A stretch of DNA of 64,000 nucleotides from Aeromonas lacus (GTDB taxonomy: Bacteria > Pseudomonadota > Gammaproteobacteria > Enterobacterales > Aeromonadaceae): positions 1 to 64,000 of the forward strand of contig NZ_JRGM01000176.1 of NCBI RefSeq assembly GCF_000764665.1, read 5' to 3'. The notes beneath the pieces are model-generated. The model was not told where the DNA came from, searched no databases, and saw only the letters and a program-made list of their open reading frames with translations. The number at the start of each line of letters is the position of its first letter. Positions within the stretch are counted from its first letter, which is position 1. The translations under genes were made by a program, and so were the position numbers. Below, piece by piece: positions 46,539-55,611 of the stretch.

Positions 46539-46658
46539 TCAAGTTGCAAGACAGGGGAGACTTGTCATTAAACAGATTTATAATGGCGTCACAAAAATCA
46601 TAAATGATTGAACGTCTTACCGATTGGCAGCTCGTCTGCGCCCTGACAAGGAGTTTTC

Positions 46659-47405
46659 ATGAAGAACGTCATCTGTGACATCGACGGTGTCATCCTGCAC
46701 AACAACGATCTCATTCCCGGCGCCGACCGCTTCGTCCATCGCCTGCTGGAGCAGGGCAGCAAGCTGCTGTTTCTGACCAACTACCCGGCCCAGACCCAGA
46801 AAGATCTGCAAAACCGCTTCCGCTCCGCCGGGATCGAGGTGCCGGAGGAGTGCTTCTACACCTCCGCCATGGGCACCGCCGACTTTCTCAAGCGTCAGGA
46901 TGGCAAAAAGGCCTATGTGATCGGTGAAGGGGCGCTGACCCACGAGCTCTACAAGGCCGGCTTTACCATCACCGACATCGACCCCGACTTCGTGGTGGTG
47001 GGCGAGACCCGCAACTACAACTGGACCATGATCCAGCAGGGGGCCAAGTTCGTCGATCAGGGGGCCCGTTTTATCGCCACCAACCCCGATACCCACGGCC
47101 CCATGATGCACCCGGCCTGCGGTGCCCTGTGCGCCCCCATCGAGCGGATGACCGGCAAGAAGCCGTTTTATGTCGGCAAGCCGAGCGCCTGGATCATCCG
47201 TGCGGCACTCAACCGGATGGAGGCCCACTCCGACGACACCATCATCATCGGCGACAACCTGCGCACCGACATTCTGGCGGGCTTTCAGGCCGGTCTCGAG
47301 ACGGTGCTGGTGCTCTCCGGTGTGAGCAAGGTCGCCGATATCGACCGCATGCCGTTTCGGCCAAACCACATCTTCGACTCCGTGGTCGACATCGATATCG
47401 TCTGA
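46659..47405 (+). CDS. nagD: HAD-IIA nucleotide phosphatase NagD
   Basis: A 248-residue phosphatase that dephosphorylates nucleoside monophosphates, chiefly UMP in E. coli. HAD motif I is ICDIDGVILHNND, motif II LFLTNYP, the cap region follows, and motif IV is IIIGDNLRTDILAGFQAG. WTMIQQGAKFV and MHPACGALCAPIERMTGKKP are typical of NagD. AAGGAG precedes the ATG. No nag genes are nearby, so the name does not imply amino-sugar metabolism here. The antiporter gene follows 51 bases later. Confidence 0.94.
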   Translation: MKNVICDIDGVILHNNDLIPGADRFVHRLLEQGSKLLFLTNYPAQTQKDLQNRFRSAGIEVPEECFYTSAMGTADFLKRQDGKKAYVIGEGALTHELYKAGFTITDIDPDFVVVGETRNYNWTMIQQGAKFVDQGARFIATNPDTHGPMMHPACGALCAPIERMTGKKPFYVGKPSAWIIRAALNRMEAHSDDTIIIGDNLRTDILAGFQAGLETVLVLSGVSKVADIDRMPFRPNHIFDSVVDIDIV

Positions 47406-47456
47406 TACCCAAGGATTTAAACAGGGCAGGTCTCCCCTGCCCCAGCTGGACCTGTT

Positions 47457-49031
47457 ATGGAACCCATTCTCATCGCCGTGGCCTTTGGCTGCGGCATGGT
47501 AGTCAATCTGATTGGCCTGCCCCCTCTGCTCGGCTTTCTGGCCGCCGGTTTTATCCTCAATGGCATGGGGTATCACAACACCCCGGCCCTCAACGAGATC
47601 GCCGATCTCGGCGTCACCCTGCTGCTGTTCACCATCGGTCTCAAGCTCAATATCAAGACTCTGATGCGGCGCGATGTGTGGGGCACCACCAGCCTGCACT
47701 TGCTGCTCTCCACCCTGCTCTTTACCGTGGTGCTGCTGGTCTGCAAGGGGCTCGGGCTGGTGCTGGCCCTGTCGCTGGACTGGAAGCTGGCACTGCTGCT
47801 CGGCTTTGCCCTCTCCTTCTCCAGCACCGTCTTTGCAGTCAAGGTGCTGGAAGATCGCAGCGACATGAATGCCCTCTACGCCCGCATCGCCATCGGCGTG
47901 CTGGTCATGCAGGACGTGTTCGCCGTGGCGTTTCTGGCCTTCTCCAGCGGCAAGTGGCCCAGCATCTGGGCGCTCTGGGTGCTGGGACTGCCGCTGCTGC
48001 GCCCGCTGCTGTTCAAGCTGCTGGAGCGGGCCGGTCACGGCGAGCTGCAGGTACTGTTCGGGGTCTTTCTGGCGCTGGTAGTGGGTGCAGCCGGCTTTGA
48101 AGTAGTCGGCCTCAAGCCTGATCTGGGGGCCCTCATCATCGGCATGATGCTCGCCTCCCATCCTGCTGCAGCGGGGCTGGCCAAGGCGCTCTTCAACCTC
48201 AAAGACCTGTTTCTTATCTGCTTCTTCCTCACCATCGGTCTCAACGGTCTGCCGACCCACGACACCATGTTGCTGGCGCTTGCGCTGGTGCTGGCCCTGC
48301 CGCTCAAAAGCGCCCTCTACTATCTGGTCTACAGCGGCGCCCACCTTAGGGTGCGTACCGCCCTGCTCTCTACCCTGGCGCTCACCAACTTCTCGGAGTT
48401 TGGCCTGATCGTCGCCGCCATCGCCGCCAAGGCGGGCTGGCTCTCCCATGAGTGGCTGGTGGCGGTCTCGCTGGCACTGGCGGCGAGCTTTATGATCTCG
48501 GCCCAGCTCAATGCCCAGAGCGAGCGGATCTACCATCGCATCGGTCACTGGCTCAAGGGACTGCAGGCGAGCAACCTCCATCCGGAAGACAGGCCTATCG
48601 AGCTTGGCGATGCGGAGGTGATCATCCTCGGCATGGGGCGGATCGGTCAGGGAGCCTACTTCGAGCTGGAGAACAAGTACGGCAACGTCATCCTCGGGGT
48701 GGAGAACGACAGTGAGAAACTACCCACCCTGCGCGCCCAGGGGATGAACGTCATCGAGGGGGATGCCACCGATACCGACTTCTGGGACAAGGTGCTGCTC
48801 TCCAATCAGGTCAATCTGGTGCTGCTGGCGATGCCCCACCACTCGGGGAATCTCTACGCCATCGAGAAGCTGCGCAGTCACGGATTCAACGGCAAGATCG
48901 CCGCCATCGTCCGCTTCGAGGATGATATCGCCTCCCTCAAGGAGCAGGGGGTGGATGCGGTGTTCAACGTCTACAACGAGGCGGGCAGCGGCTTTGCCCG
49001 CCATGTGATCCGCCGCTTGCAGCCGCTCTGA
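47457..49031 (+). CDS. CPA2-family cation:proton antiporter with TrkA-N (RCK) domain
   Basis: A 524-residue membrane antiporter of the Kef/YbaL group. Residues 1-375 hold about 12 helices, with LGFALSFSSTVFAVKVLED and IGVLVMQDVFAVAF (conserved Gln-Asp of CPA2 proteins), LKPDLGALIIGMMLA and LTNFSEFGLIVAA. A cytoplasmic NAD-binding RCK domain with VIILGMGRIGQGAYFELENKYG follows. It should exchange K+ or Na+ for H+, gated by nucleotides; no KefC-type glutathione-binding region is obvious. Possibly co-transcribed with nagD. Confidence 0.88.
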   Translation: MEPILIAVAFGCGMVVNLIGLPPLLGFLAAGFILNGMGYHNTPALNEIADLGVTLLLFTIGLKLNIKTLMRRDVWGTTSLHLLLSTLLFTVVLLVCKGLGLVLALSLDWKLALLLGFALSFSSTVFAVKVLEDRSDMNALYARIAIGVLVMQDVFAVAFLAFSSGKWPSIWALWVLGLPLLRPLLFKLLERAGHGELQVLFGVFLALVVGAAGFEVVGLKPDLGALIIGMMLASHPAAAGLAKALFNLKDLFLICFFLTIGLNGLPTHDTMLLALALVLALPLKSALYYLVYSGAHLRVRTALLSTLALTNFSEFGLIVAAIAAKAGWLSHEWLVAVSLALAASFMISAQLNAQSERIYHRIGHWLKGLQASNLHPEDRPIELGDAEVIILGMGRIGQGAYFELENKYGNVILGVENDSEKLPTLRAQGMNVIEGDATDTDFWDKVLLSNQVNLVLLAMPHHSGNLYAIEKLRSHGFNGKIAAIVRFEDDIASLKEQGVDAVFNVYNEAGSGFARHVIRRLQPL

Positions 49032-49174
49032 ATCGCCGGGCTGCGGCCCTTGGCAAGGACTCTTGGCAAGAGAATGCGCATCGTTTAAGTTATGCACAAC
49101 CTCGTTTAATAAAACGAACAAACGCGGAGCCGGGATGGCCCCGCTTTCCTATCTGCCGCTGCCAGGGAGGCACC

Positions 49175-49543
49175 ATGAAGACCCTCAACGACTGGATTTT
49201 GCTCGACCGCCACGAGGCGGCCCCTACCCCGCTGATGCCAGCCCCCGAGCGCATTAAAGCTGGCAACCCGGCGCAAACGGTGTGGAACCACTACTCCGAT
49301 CCCAGCCAGCAGTTTCACATCGGCTTCTGGAGCTGCGAGCCCGGCCGCTGGGCCATCCACTACACCGAGCACGAGTATTGCCAGCTGCTGGAGGGGGATG
49401 TGGTGATCCATGACAGTCAGGGCGGCCAGCTTGCCCTCAAACTCGGCGATCAATTCGTGATTCCGGCAGGCTTTGTCGGAGAGTGGGAGACCCTTACCCC
49501 CTGTCGCAAGGTCTATGTGATCTTCGAACCCGCCTCGGCTTGA
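49175..49543 (+). CDS. Small cupin-domain protein
   Basis: A 122-residue single-domain cupin of the Cupin_3 type. The GFWSCEPGRWAIHYTEHEYCQLLEGDVVIHD region gives cupin motif 1 (quoted: TEHEYCQLLEG) and KLGDQFVIPAGFVGEWET gives motif 2. Metal ligands are only partly conserved, so it may be a sugar- or amine-binding protein rather than an enzyme. Function unknown. GGGAGG precedes the ATG, and it stands between the antiporter and asnB. Confidence 0.82.
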   Translation: MKTLNDWILLDRHEAAPTPLMPAPERIKAGNPAQTVWNHYSDPSQQFHIGFWSCEPGRWAIHYTEHEYCQLLEGDVVIHDSQGGQLALKLGDQFVIPAGFVGEWETLTPCRKVYVIFEPASA

Positions 49544-49735
49544 CGTTCACGTCACCCTGCCCCGTTGCAGCAACCCTTATCCTGTTGATCCGCTTGACGC
49601 TTACGGCATGATTTTCTGCGGTTTTCCCGCTTGCAAAAGGTTTTTCCGCTAGGCATTGTGTCTGACGAGGAATGTAAATGGAATTTCGAGCCCAAACGTG
49701 GGGGGCTCATATAAAAATCAAGAGGATTACCGCCA

Positions 49736-51400
49736 ATGTGTTCAATTTTCGGCATTCTGGATATCAAGTCCGATGCAGTAGCCCTGCGCAAATCGGCGCT
49801 GGAGATGTCCAAGCGACTGCGTCACCGCGGGCCTGACTGGTCCGGCGTCTACAGCTCAGACAAAGCCATTCTGGTGCACGAGCGTCTGGCCATCGTCGAC
49901 CCGGGCAATGGCGCCCAGCCGCTCTACAACCCCGAGCGCACCCATGTGCTGGCGGTCAACGGCGAGATCTACAACCACAAAGAGCTGGAGAAGACCCTCA
50001 AGGTCGACTTCCAGTTCCAGACCAAATCTGACTGTGAAGTGCTGCTCGCCCTCTACAAGGAGAAGGGCCCGGCGTTTCTCGACGATCTCAACGGCATCTT
50101 TGCCTTTATCCTTTATGACGCCGAACAGGATGCCTACTTGATTGGTCGCGACCACATGGGGATCATCCCCCTCTATACCGGTCGCGACGAACATGGCAAC
50201 TTCTATGTCGCCTCCGAGATGAAGGCACTGGTGCCGGTCTGCAAGAGCGTTGAAACCTTCCCGCCGGGACACTACCTGTGGAGCAAGGATGGCGAACTCA
50301 AACAGTGGTACAAGCGCGACTGGATGGAATACGCCGCGGTCGAACACAACGTCAGTGACAAGGCAGAGTTGAAAGCCGCGCTGGAAGCGGCGGTCAAACG
50401 CCAGCTGATGTGCGATGTGCCCTATGGCGTGCTGCTCTCCGGCGGGCTCGATTCGTCCGTTATCTCCGCCATCACCAAGCTCTATGCGGCACGCCGCATC
50501 GAGGACGATGGCAAGAGCGAAGCCTGGTGGCCGCAACTGCACTCCTTCGCCGTGGGGCTGGAAGGGTCACCGGATCTCGCTGCTGCCCGCAAGGTGGCCG
50601 ATCATCTGGGGACCATCCACCACCAGATCCACTTCACTGTGCAAGAGGGTCTGGATGCCCTGCGCGACGTCATCTATCACCTCGAGACCTATGACGTCAC
50701 CACCATCCGCGCCTCCACGCCCATGTATCTGATGGCCCGCTACATCAAGGCGATGGGGATCAAGATGGTGCTCTCCGGTGAAGGCTCCGACGAGCTGTTC
50801 GGTGGCTACCTCTACTTCCACAAAGCGCCCAATGCCCGCGAGTTTCACGAAGAGAACGTGCGCAAGCTCGCCTCTTTGCATCTCTATGACTGCCTGCGCG
50901 CCAACAAGTCGATGGCCGCCTGGGGGGTGGAGGGTCGTGTGCCCTTCCTCGACAAGGAGTTCATGGATGTGGCGATGCGACTGCAACCTGCCGACAAGAT
51001 GTGTGGCAAGGGCAAGATCGAGAAGCACATCCTGCGCGAGGCGTTCGAGGATCTGCTGCCCCACGAAGTGGCATGGCGTCAGAAGGAGCAGTTCTCCGAC
51101 GGCGTGGGTTATTCGTGGATCGACAGCCTGAAAGCCATGGTGGAACAGGAAGTGACGGATCAGATGTTCGAAGCGGCCGCATTCCGCTTCCCCATCAACA
51201 CCCCGCTCACCAAAGAGGCCTACTTCTATCGCGCCATCTTCGACGAGCACTTCCCGCTCGAAGCCGCCGCCCGCACCGTGCCCTACGGCAAGTCGGTCGC
51301 CTGCTCCACTCCCACCGCGCTGGAGTGGGATGCCAAGTTCAAGGAGATGGCCGACCCATCCGGCCGCGCCGTGATGGATGTGCACCAGCAAGGCTACTGA
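49736..51400 (+). CDS. asnB: Asparagine synthase B (glutamine-hydrolysing)
   Basis: Makes asparagine from aspartate, ATP and glutamine. The N-terminal Ntn-glutaminase domain starts at Cys2 (MCSIFGILDIK, the Met being removed) and contains RHRGPDWSGVY and AVNGEIYNHKEL. The synthetase domain has the PP-loop VLLSGGLDSSVISAI (near residue 233) and SGEGSDELFGGYLYFH. 554 residues, identical to the E. coli AsnB length. A strong terminator at 51430 follows; upstream a small GAGCCC/GGGCTC hairpin lies at 49688-49707. Confidence 0.96.
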   Translation: MCSIFGILDIKSDAVALRKSALEMSKRLRHRGPDWSGVYSSDKAILVHERLAIVDPGNGAQPLYNPERTHVLAVNGEIYNHKELEKTLKVDFQFQTKSDCEVLLALYKEKGPAFLDDLNGIFAFILYDAEQDAYLIGRDHMGIIPLYTGRDEHGNFYVASEMKALVPVCKSVETFPPGHYLWSKDGELKQWYKRDWMEYAAVEHNVSDKAELKAALEAAVKRQLMCDVPYGVLLSGGLDSSVISAITKLYAARRIEDDGKSEAWWPQLHSFAVGLEGSPDLAAARKVADHLGTIHHQIHFTVQEGLDALRDVIYHLETYDVTTIRASTPMYLMARYIKAMGIKMVLSGEGSDELFGGYLYFHKAPNAREFHEENVRKLASLHLYDCLRANKSMAAWGVEGRVPFLDKEFMDVAMRLQPADKMCGKGKIEKHILREAFEDLLPHEVAWRQKEQFSDGVGYSWIDSLKAMVEQEVTDQMFEAAAFRFPINTPLTKEAYFYRAIFDEHFPLEAAARTVPYGKSVACSTPTALEWDAKFKEMADPSGRAVMDVHQQGY

Positions 51401-51429
51401 ACCAAGGCACAGCCTCAAATAGCATAAAG

Positions 51430-51452
51430 CCCCTCCTGAGAGGGGTTTTTTA
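51430..51452 (+). terminator. Terminator of asnB
   Basis: CCCCTC / GAGGGG around CTGA, followed by a six-base T run. Confidence 0.92.
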
Positions 51453-51524
51453 CTTTTAGGATATATTTCGGAAAAAATCATTTGATAACCCTTTCGTGGA
51501 TATGATGGATTATCCTCGTCTAGC

Positions 51525-52471
51525 TAAGTAATATGGTTGAGAAGTTATCAACCGCCATATACATACGGCTTAGGTTGAGCTCAGCAAATTAAGTATAATG
51601 ACGGTGCTAAGCTAGAATATCAGAGCATAGGAGCTACCTTGGTATCACCACGACTAGTTGCAAAAATTGAAGCAGAAGAGCCTACCCTCCGCTTGGCTGT
51701 ACTCATTGATGCAGACAATGCCCAAGCTGCAGTAATTGAGGGACTGCTAGCAGAGATTGCTCGATTTGGAGAGGCTACGGTAAAGCGTATATATGGCGAC
51801 TTTACTGCTCCAACAAGTGCATCTTGGAAAAAAGTATTACAACAATATGCCATAAAACCTATTCAGCAGTTCGCATACACTACTGGTAAAAATGCCACTG
51901 ACAGTACCTTAATAATCGATGCAATGGACCTGCTCTACACACGAAAGTTCGATGGTTTTTGTCTTATAACAAGCGACTCAGATTTCACTGGTCTTGCTAT
52001 GCGACTACGTGAAGAGGGGCTTACTGTTCTTGGTTTTGGTGAAAAGAAGACCCCTGATGCTTTTCGCAATGCCTGTCATAAGTTTGTGTTTACTGAATTC
52101 CTTCGCCCTGGTGCTGCCACCCAGCAGATAATATTAGAGAAGAAAGTTGAAAACGGACATAAACCGATAGAACACCACCCACCATCAGAAACAAAACCAA
52201 TTTTCCCTGCGAAATTTCTTTTAGCTGCGCTAGAACAGTCAAGTGACGATGCGGGTTGGGCGCAACTGGGAACTTTTGGTAGTTATCTCACAAAATTACA
52301 GCCTGATTTCGATTCTAGGCTTTATGGCTTCAAAAAACTCTCCGATCTTGTCAAGGCAAAAACAGATTTATTTATTACGGAGGAACGACCAGCACCGGGT
52401 TCAACACTAAAGGTTTTATATCTTCGAGCAAAGCAGTGATATAATTTATGCCGATGCTAATTAAGTAATAT
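51525..52471. repeat. Possible flanking direct repeats around the NYN gene
   Basis: TAAGTAATAT occurs at 51525-51534 and again at 52462-52471, bracketing the NYN gene. In AT-rich sequence a 10-base match can be chance, so this is only a hint of an insertion event. Confidence 0.25.
51639..52439 (+). CDS. NYN-LOTUS (OST-HTH) putative RNA-binding/nuclease protein, TTG start
   Basis: A 266-residue protein with an N-terminal NYN (PIN-like) domain: RLAVLIDADNAQAAVIEGLL (Asp near 25-27), ATVKRIYGDFTAP, KNATDSTLIIDAMDLLYT and FCLITSDSDFTGLAMRLREEG. These keep the acidic residues expected for metal-dependent RNase activity. After a linker (about 175-190) comes a C-terminal LOTUS/OST-HTH-like domain (FPAKFLLAALEQS, WAQLGTFGSYLTKLQPDFDSR, YGFKKLSDLVK). 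The start is TTG at 51639 with AGGAG 5 bases upstream. A TATAAT at 51594-51599 is a -10 candidate. Base composition is clearly AT-richer than neighbours, suggesting transfer. Confidence 0.87.
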   Translation: MVSPRLVAKIEAEEPTLRLAVLIDADNAQAAVIEGLLAEIARFGEATVKRIYGDFTAPTSASWKKVLQQYAIKPIQQFAYTTGKNATDSTLIIDAMDLLYTRKFDGFCLITSDSDFTGLAMRLREEGLTVLGFGEKKTPDAFRNACHKFVFTEFLRPGAATQQIILEKKVENGHKPIEHHPPSETKPIFPAKFLLAALEQSSDDAGWAQLGTFGSYLTKLQPDFDSRLYGFKKLSDLVKAKTDLFITEERPAPGSTLKVLYLRAKQ

Positions 52472-52480
52472 CAAGAATGA

Positions 52481-52502
52481 AGGCAGCTTATAAAGCTGCC
52501 CT
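52481..52502. terminator. Bidirectional hairpin between NYN and the small ORF
   Basis: GGCAGCTT / AAGCTGCC with loop ATA and A/T-rich sides lies between the convergent ends of the two genes. Confidence 0.75.
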
Positions 52503-52506
52503 TATT

Positions 52507-52635
52507 TCAATGGCCAGGCTTGTGTTTATGCGGCTTAAGGTCTGGATGATCTTTTTGCTTTTCAGGTGTGACCCTTTGTCGTTTATCCGATGTTCCATCT
52601 TCATTTTTCCTTTTTGGACCAGGCTTAATCCCCAT
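52507..52635 (-). CDS. Small basic ORF (42 codons), unrecognised
   Basis: An ORF below usual gene-finder limits, encoding a 42-residue hydrophilic protein: it begins MGIKPGPKRKNEDGTSDKRQ and ends with a His/Lys/Pro tail (KPHKHKPGH). AAGGAG stands 6 bases before this ATG and 3 bases before another in-frame ATG at 52638, a near-ideal site. There is no membrane segment or cysteine; the composition suggests a disordered nucleic-acid-binding peptide. Its hairpin terminator is shared with the convergent NYN gene. No homologue comes to mind. Confidence 0.55.
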   Translation of the reverse strand: MGIKPGPKRKNEDGTSDKRQRVTPEKQKDHPDLKPHKHKPGH

Positions 52636-52676
52636 CATTAACTCCTTCTAACGTTGGCTTGCGTGAGAAATCATAG

Positions 52677-53315
52677 TTACCCCTGTGCATCCGGCTGGTT
52701 TGCGGGGGCTGCCTTGATAAAGGCCTGCAACTGCTCGCAGTTGGCGACGATGCGGCGAATGGTGGGGTAATCGTCCAGGGTCATGTCGTAGCGGCGGGCG
52801 TTGTAGACTTGGGGCACCAGCATGCAGTCGGCCAGGGTCACTTCATTGCCAACACAGTAGACACCGGCGGTAGTCATCAACAGCTGTTCGAGGGCGGTGA
52901 AGGTCTCGTCAATCCAGTGGCAATACCAGTCAGCTTCCTGTGCTTTGCTGGCCCTGAAGTGCTCTTCCAGATAGTTGAGTACCCGCAGATTGTTGAGGGG
53001 ATGAGTATCACAGGCGATCATGTTGACGAGCTGGCGCACCCTGGCCCGCGCCTCGGGGGCAGAGGGCATCAGGGAGTAGGCGGGATAGGTCTCGTCGAGG
53101 TACTCCATGATGGCAACCGACTGACCCAGCTGCACATCGCCATCCACCAGAAACGGCACCAGCCCTTGCGGGTTGATCCGGCGATAGGCCTTCTCGCGCT
53201 GCTCGCCCTGCCGCAAATTGATCGGATGCTGCTCGTAGGCGAGCCCCTTGAGCTGCAACACGATCCGCACCCGAAAACTTGCCGATGAACGCCAATAGCC
53301 AAACAACTGCAACAT
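52677..53315 (-). CDS. maiA: Maleylacetoacetate isomerase MaiA (zeta-class GST)
   Basis: Isomerises 4-maleylacetoacetate to 4-fumarylacetoacetate with glutathione. The active-site motif SSASFRVRI near residue 10 (SSCSWRVRI in eukaryotic enzymes) and NPQGLVPFLVDG, QSVAIMEYLDETYP and DTHPLNNLRVLNYL match the zeta class. 212 residues. The ATG at 53315 (MLQLFGYWRSS) is preferred over 53441. It is the last gene of the hpd-hmgA-fah-maiA set. Confidence 0.94.
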   Translation of the reverse strand: MLQLFGYWRSSASFRVRIVLQLKGLAYEQHPINLRQGEQREKAYRRINPQGLVPFLVDGDVQLGQSVAIMEYLDETYPAYSLMPSAPEARARVRQLVNMIACDTHPLNNLRVLNYLEEHFRASKAQEADWYCHWIDETFTALEQLLMTTAGVYCVGNEVTLADCMLVPQVYNARRYDMTLDDYPTIRRIVANCEQLQAFIKAAPANQPDAQG

Positions 53316-53453
53316 AATCTGTCCCTGCTTTTTATCTGGGCCCGAAGCCCGGCAGGTGCTCGCCACCTGCCTCCTTGTGTATCCGGCACCGGTTGAGGAC
53401 TCGCCGTTATCCAGAAAAATTGGGATATCTTTGCCGTCCACCGGCGCTGGCCA

Positions 53454-54449
53454 TCAACCTCCCTGACCGCTCGCAGGCACCACTTGTTGAGAGATGGTGC
53501 CAAACAGATTTTGGCCAGAGCGATCTTCCATCGCGATCGACACTCTATCACCAAACTGCAAATAGGAGGTTGTAGCTTGATCACAATCAAGAATTTCCAG
53601 CATGCGGCGCTCGGCGATGCAGGATGAACCGGCGCTGCGATCGTAATTGGAGACGGTGCCGGAGCCGATGATGCAGCCAGCGCCAAGGGGACGGGTCTTG
53701 GCGGCGTGGGCAATCAGTTCGAAGAAGCTGAAGGTCATGTCCACCCCGGCTTCGGGCGCACCGAACAGCGCACCGTTGAGGTGGGTCAGGAGCGGCAGAT
53801 GCACCTTACCATCGTGCCAGTCATCCCCCAGTTCGTCGGGGGTGATGGCCACCGGCGAGAAAGCGCTGGACGGCTTGGACTGGAAGAAACCAAAGCCCTT
53901 GGCCAGCTCCCCCGGGATCAGGTTGCGCAGGCTCACGTCGTTGACCAGCATCAGCAGTTTGACGTGGCTGGCGGCCCCTTGCGGGCTCACCCCCATCGGC
54001 ACATCGTCGGTGATGATGGCCACCTCCGACTCGAAATCGGTCCCCCACTCCTCGGAGCCCATCACGATGGGGCCACGGGGAGCGAGAAAGCTGTCGGAGC
54101 CCCCCTGATACATCAGGGGATCGTGCCAGAAGCTCTCCGGCATCTCGGCGCCGCGCGCCTTGCGCACCAGCTCCACATGGTTGACGTAGGCGCTGCCATC
54201 GGCCCACTGATAGGCGCGCGGCAGCGGAGAGAGGCAAGACGCTTCGTCAAAGGGGAACGCCTCGGCCACGCGGCCCTCGTTAAGCTGCTGATAGACAGCC
54301 TGAAGCTTGGGGGCGATCTCAGCCCACTCATCGAGGGCGGCCTGCAGGGTCTGGGCAATCTCTCTCACCCGCACAGCCCGGGTCAGATCCCGGCTCACCA
54401 CCACCAAAGCGCCATCACGCTTGCCATTGTTCAATGTTGCCAATTTCAT
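53454..54449 (-). CDS. Fumarylacetoacetate hydrolase family protein
   Basis: A 331-residue FAH-family enzyme, expected to split 4-fumarylacetoacetate into fumarate and acetoacetate, the last step of tyrosine breakdown. Metal ligands sit in EWGTDFESEVAIITDD (the E-x-E type pair), with APRGPIVMG, LMLVNDVSLRN and GSGTVSNYDRSAGSSCIAE following. The length and order are those of the bacterial homogentisate-cluster FAH. AAGGAAT precedes the ATG at 54449. Its start is 10 bases after hmgA's stop, within one operon. Confidence 0.92.
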   Translation of the reverse strand: MKLATLNNGKRDGALVVVSRDLTRAVRVREIAQTLQAALDEWAEIAPKLQAVYQQLNEGRVAEAFPFDEASCLSPLPRAYQWADGSAYVNHVELVRKARGAEMPESFWHDPLMYQGGSDSFLAPRGPIVMGSEEWGTDFESEVAIITDDVPMGVSPQGAASHVKLLMLVNDVSLRNLIPGELAKGFGFFQSKPSSAFSPVAITPDELGDDWHDGKVHLPLLTHLNGALFGAPEAGVDMTFSFFELIAHAAKTRPLGAGCIIGSGTVSNYDRSAGSSCIAERRMLEILDCDQATTSYLQFGDRVSIAMEDRSGQNLFGTISQQVVPASGQGG

Positions 54450-54459
54450 AAGCGATTCC

Positions 54460-55611
54460 TTATTTGCCGGCAGCAGCGTCCGGACGCTGCCAGCTGGAGA
54501 CATACCGGGTGTTCTCGATCCCTTCGCACAGGCTGCCGACGTTCAGCGCATCGCGGGTGTCTAGCATGACCGCTACCTCGTCGGTGAATTTCTTGGCATA
54601 GGCCTGCCCCGCCGCAAACGCCTTGGGATGGGGGCCGTGGGTAAAACCGGCGGGGTGGAAGGTGACCATGCCCCGCTCGATATTGTCCCGACTGAAGAAG
54701 TCCCCCGCGTGATAAAAGAGCACTTCGTCGTAGTCATCATTACTGTGATAGAAGGGCACCTTGAGGGCGCCGGGGTCGCTCTCGATGGGGCGCGGCACGA
54801 AGGTACAGATGACAAAGCGGCTCGCCACAAAGGTGGAGTGGGCCGATGGCGGCAGATGGTAGCGGTGGCTCATCAGCGGACGGATATCTCGCCAGTTGAG
54901 ACGCACCACGCACAAGTCCCCGTGCCAACCTTGCGCATCAAGCGGATTAAAAGGCCAGTTGATGACCGACACCTGATCGTGGCGCTTGACCTGCAGCGAC
55001 CAGGGGTTTTCATCCTGCTGATCCAAAAATCGCTCGTTGATGGTGGGCACATCGAGCGCCGCCGGGTCGAAGATAGCGTGATTGCCCACCAGCCCCTTGT
55101 CCGGCAGCTGATAGCTGTCGTTGGTCGCCTCGATCATCAGGATGAACATGGGCGAGCTAGGTTCGATGCGCCACATGGTGCCACGGGGGATCACCACATA
55201 GTCGCCATCGCGCAGGATCAGGTGGCCGTAGTCGCAGAAGAACTCGCCGCCCCCCTCGTGGATAAACAGCAGCTCGTCGCCGTCGGCATTGCGCACCAGA
55301 AACGGCATCGCCTCGGATAGCCGCCAGATGCGGTAGCGGCAGTAGGGATTGCTGAGAATATCGGGGGCCACCCAGGGGGAGAGCGAGCTCACCTCCTCCT
55401 GCAGGGCATTGAGGTCAAACAGCCGTGGCCGCAGCGGCCCCTCCCAACTGCTCCAGTCGGTGGGGGCATGCTTGTGGTGCATGTGGGTAGCGGGGCCGAA
55501 AAAGCCGCTGCGACCCAGTTCGCGCTCATAGATGGCCTGCTCGGGCAGGTCGGCATGGGCCTGACGGGAGTGAGTCCCCTCCCGGTGGGGAAAGTTAATC
55601 CAGTTACGCAT
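54460..55611 (-). CDS. hmgA: Homogentisate 1,2-dioxygenase HmgA
   Basis: An Fe(II) ring-cleaving enzyme converting homogentisate to maleylacetoacetate. It is a 383-residue bacterial form, shorter than the approximately 430-445-residue classical one. Iron-site-like motifs: FHPAGFTHGPHPKAF and DEVLFYHAGDFFS, with the cupin core HEGGGEFFCDYGHLILRDGDYVVIPRGT. The ATG at 55611 overlaps the hpd stop by 8 bases, with AGGGAG upstream, so translation is coupled. Loss of this gene would be expected to give pyomelanin pigment. Confidence 0.94.
   Translation of the reverse strand: MRNWINFPHREGTHSRQAHADLPEQAIYERELGRSGFFGPATHMHHKHAPTDWSSWEGPLRPRLFDLNALQEEVSSLSPWVAPDILSNPYCRYRIWRLSEAMPFLVRNADGDELLFIHEGGGEFFCDYGHLILRDGDYVVIPRGTMWRIEPSSPMFILMIEATNDSYQLPDKGLVGNHAIFDPAALDVPTINERFLDQQDENPWSLQVKRHDQVSVINWPFNPLDAQGWHGDLCVVRLNWRDIRPLMSHRYHLPPSAHSTFVASRFVICTFVPRPIESDPGALKVPFYHSNDDYDEVLFYHAGDFFSRDNIERGMVTFHPAGFTHGPHPKAFAAGQAYAKKFTDEVAVMLDTRDALNVGSLCEGIENTRYVSSWQRPDAAAGK

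Noticed and set aside
46617-48581. A 654-codon open frame on the minus strand across nagD and the antiporter
   Set aside because: Antisense of two well-supported genes with no ribosome site or domain; it is a GC-frame shadow.
51525-52471. Attachment-site duplication by an integrase around the NYN gene
   Set aside because: Only 10 bases repeat in AT-rich sequence, and no integrase or transposase gene is present; kept only as a weak hint.
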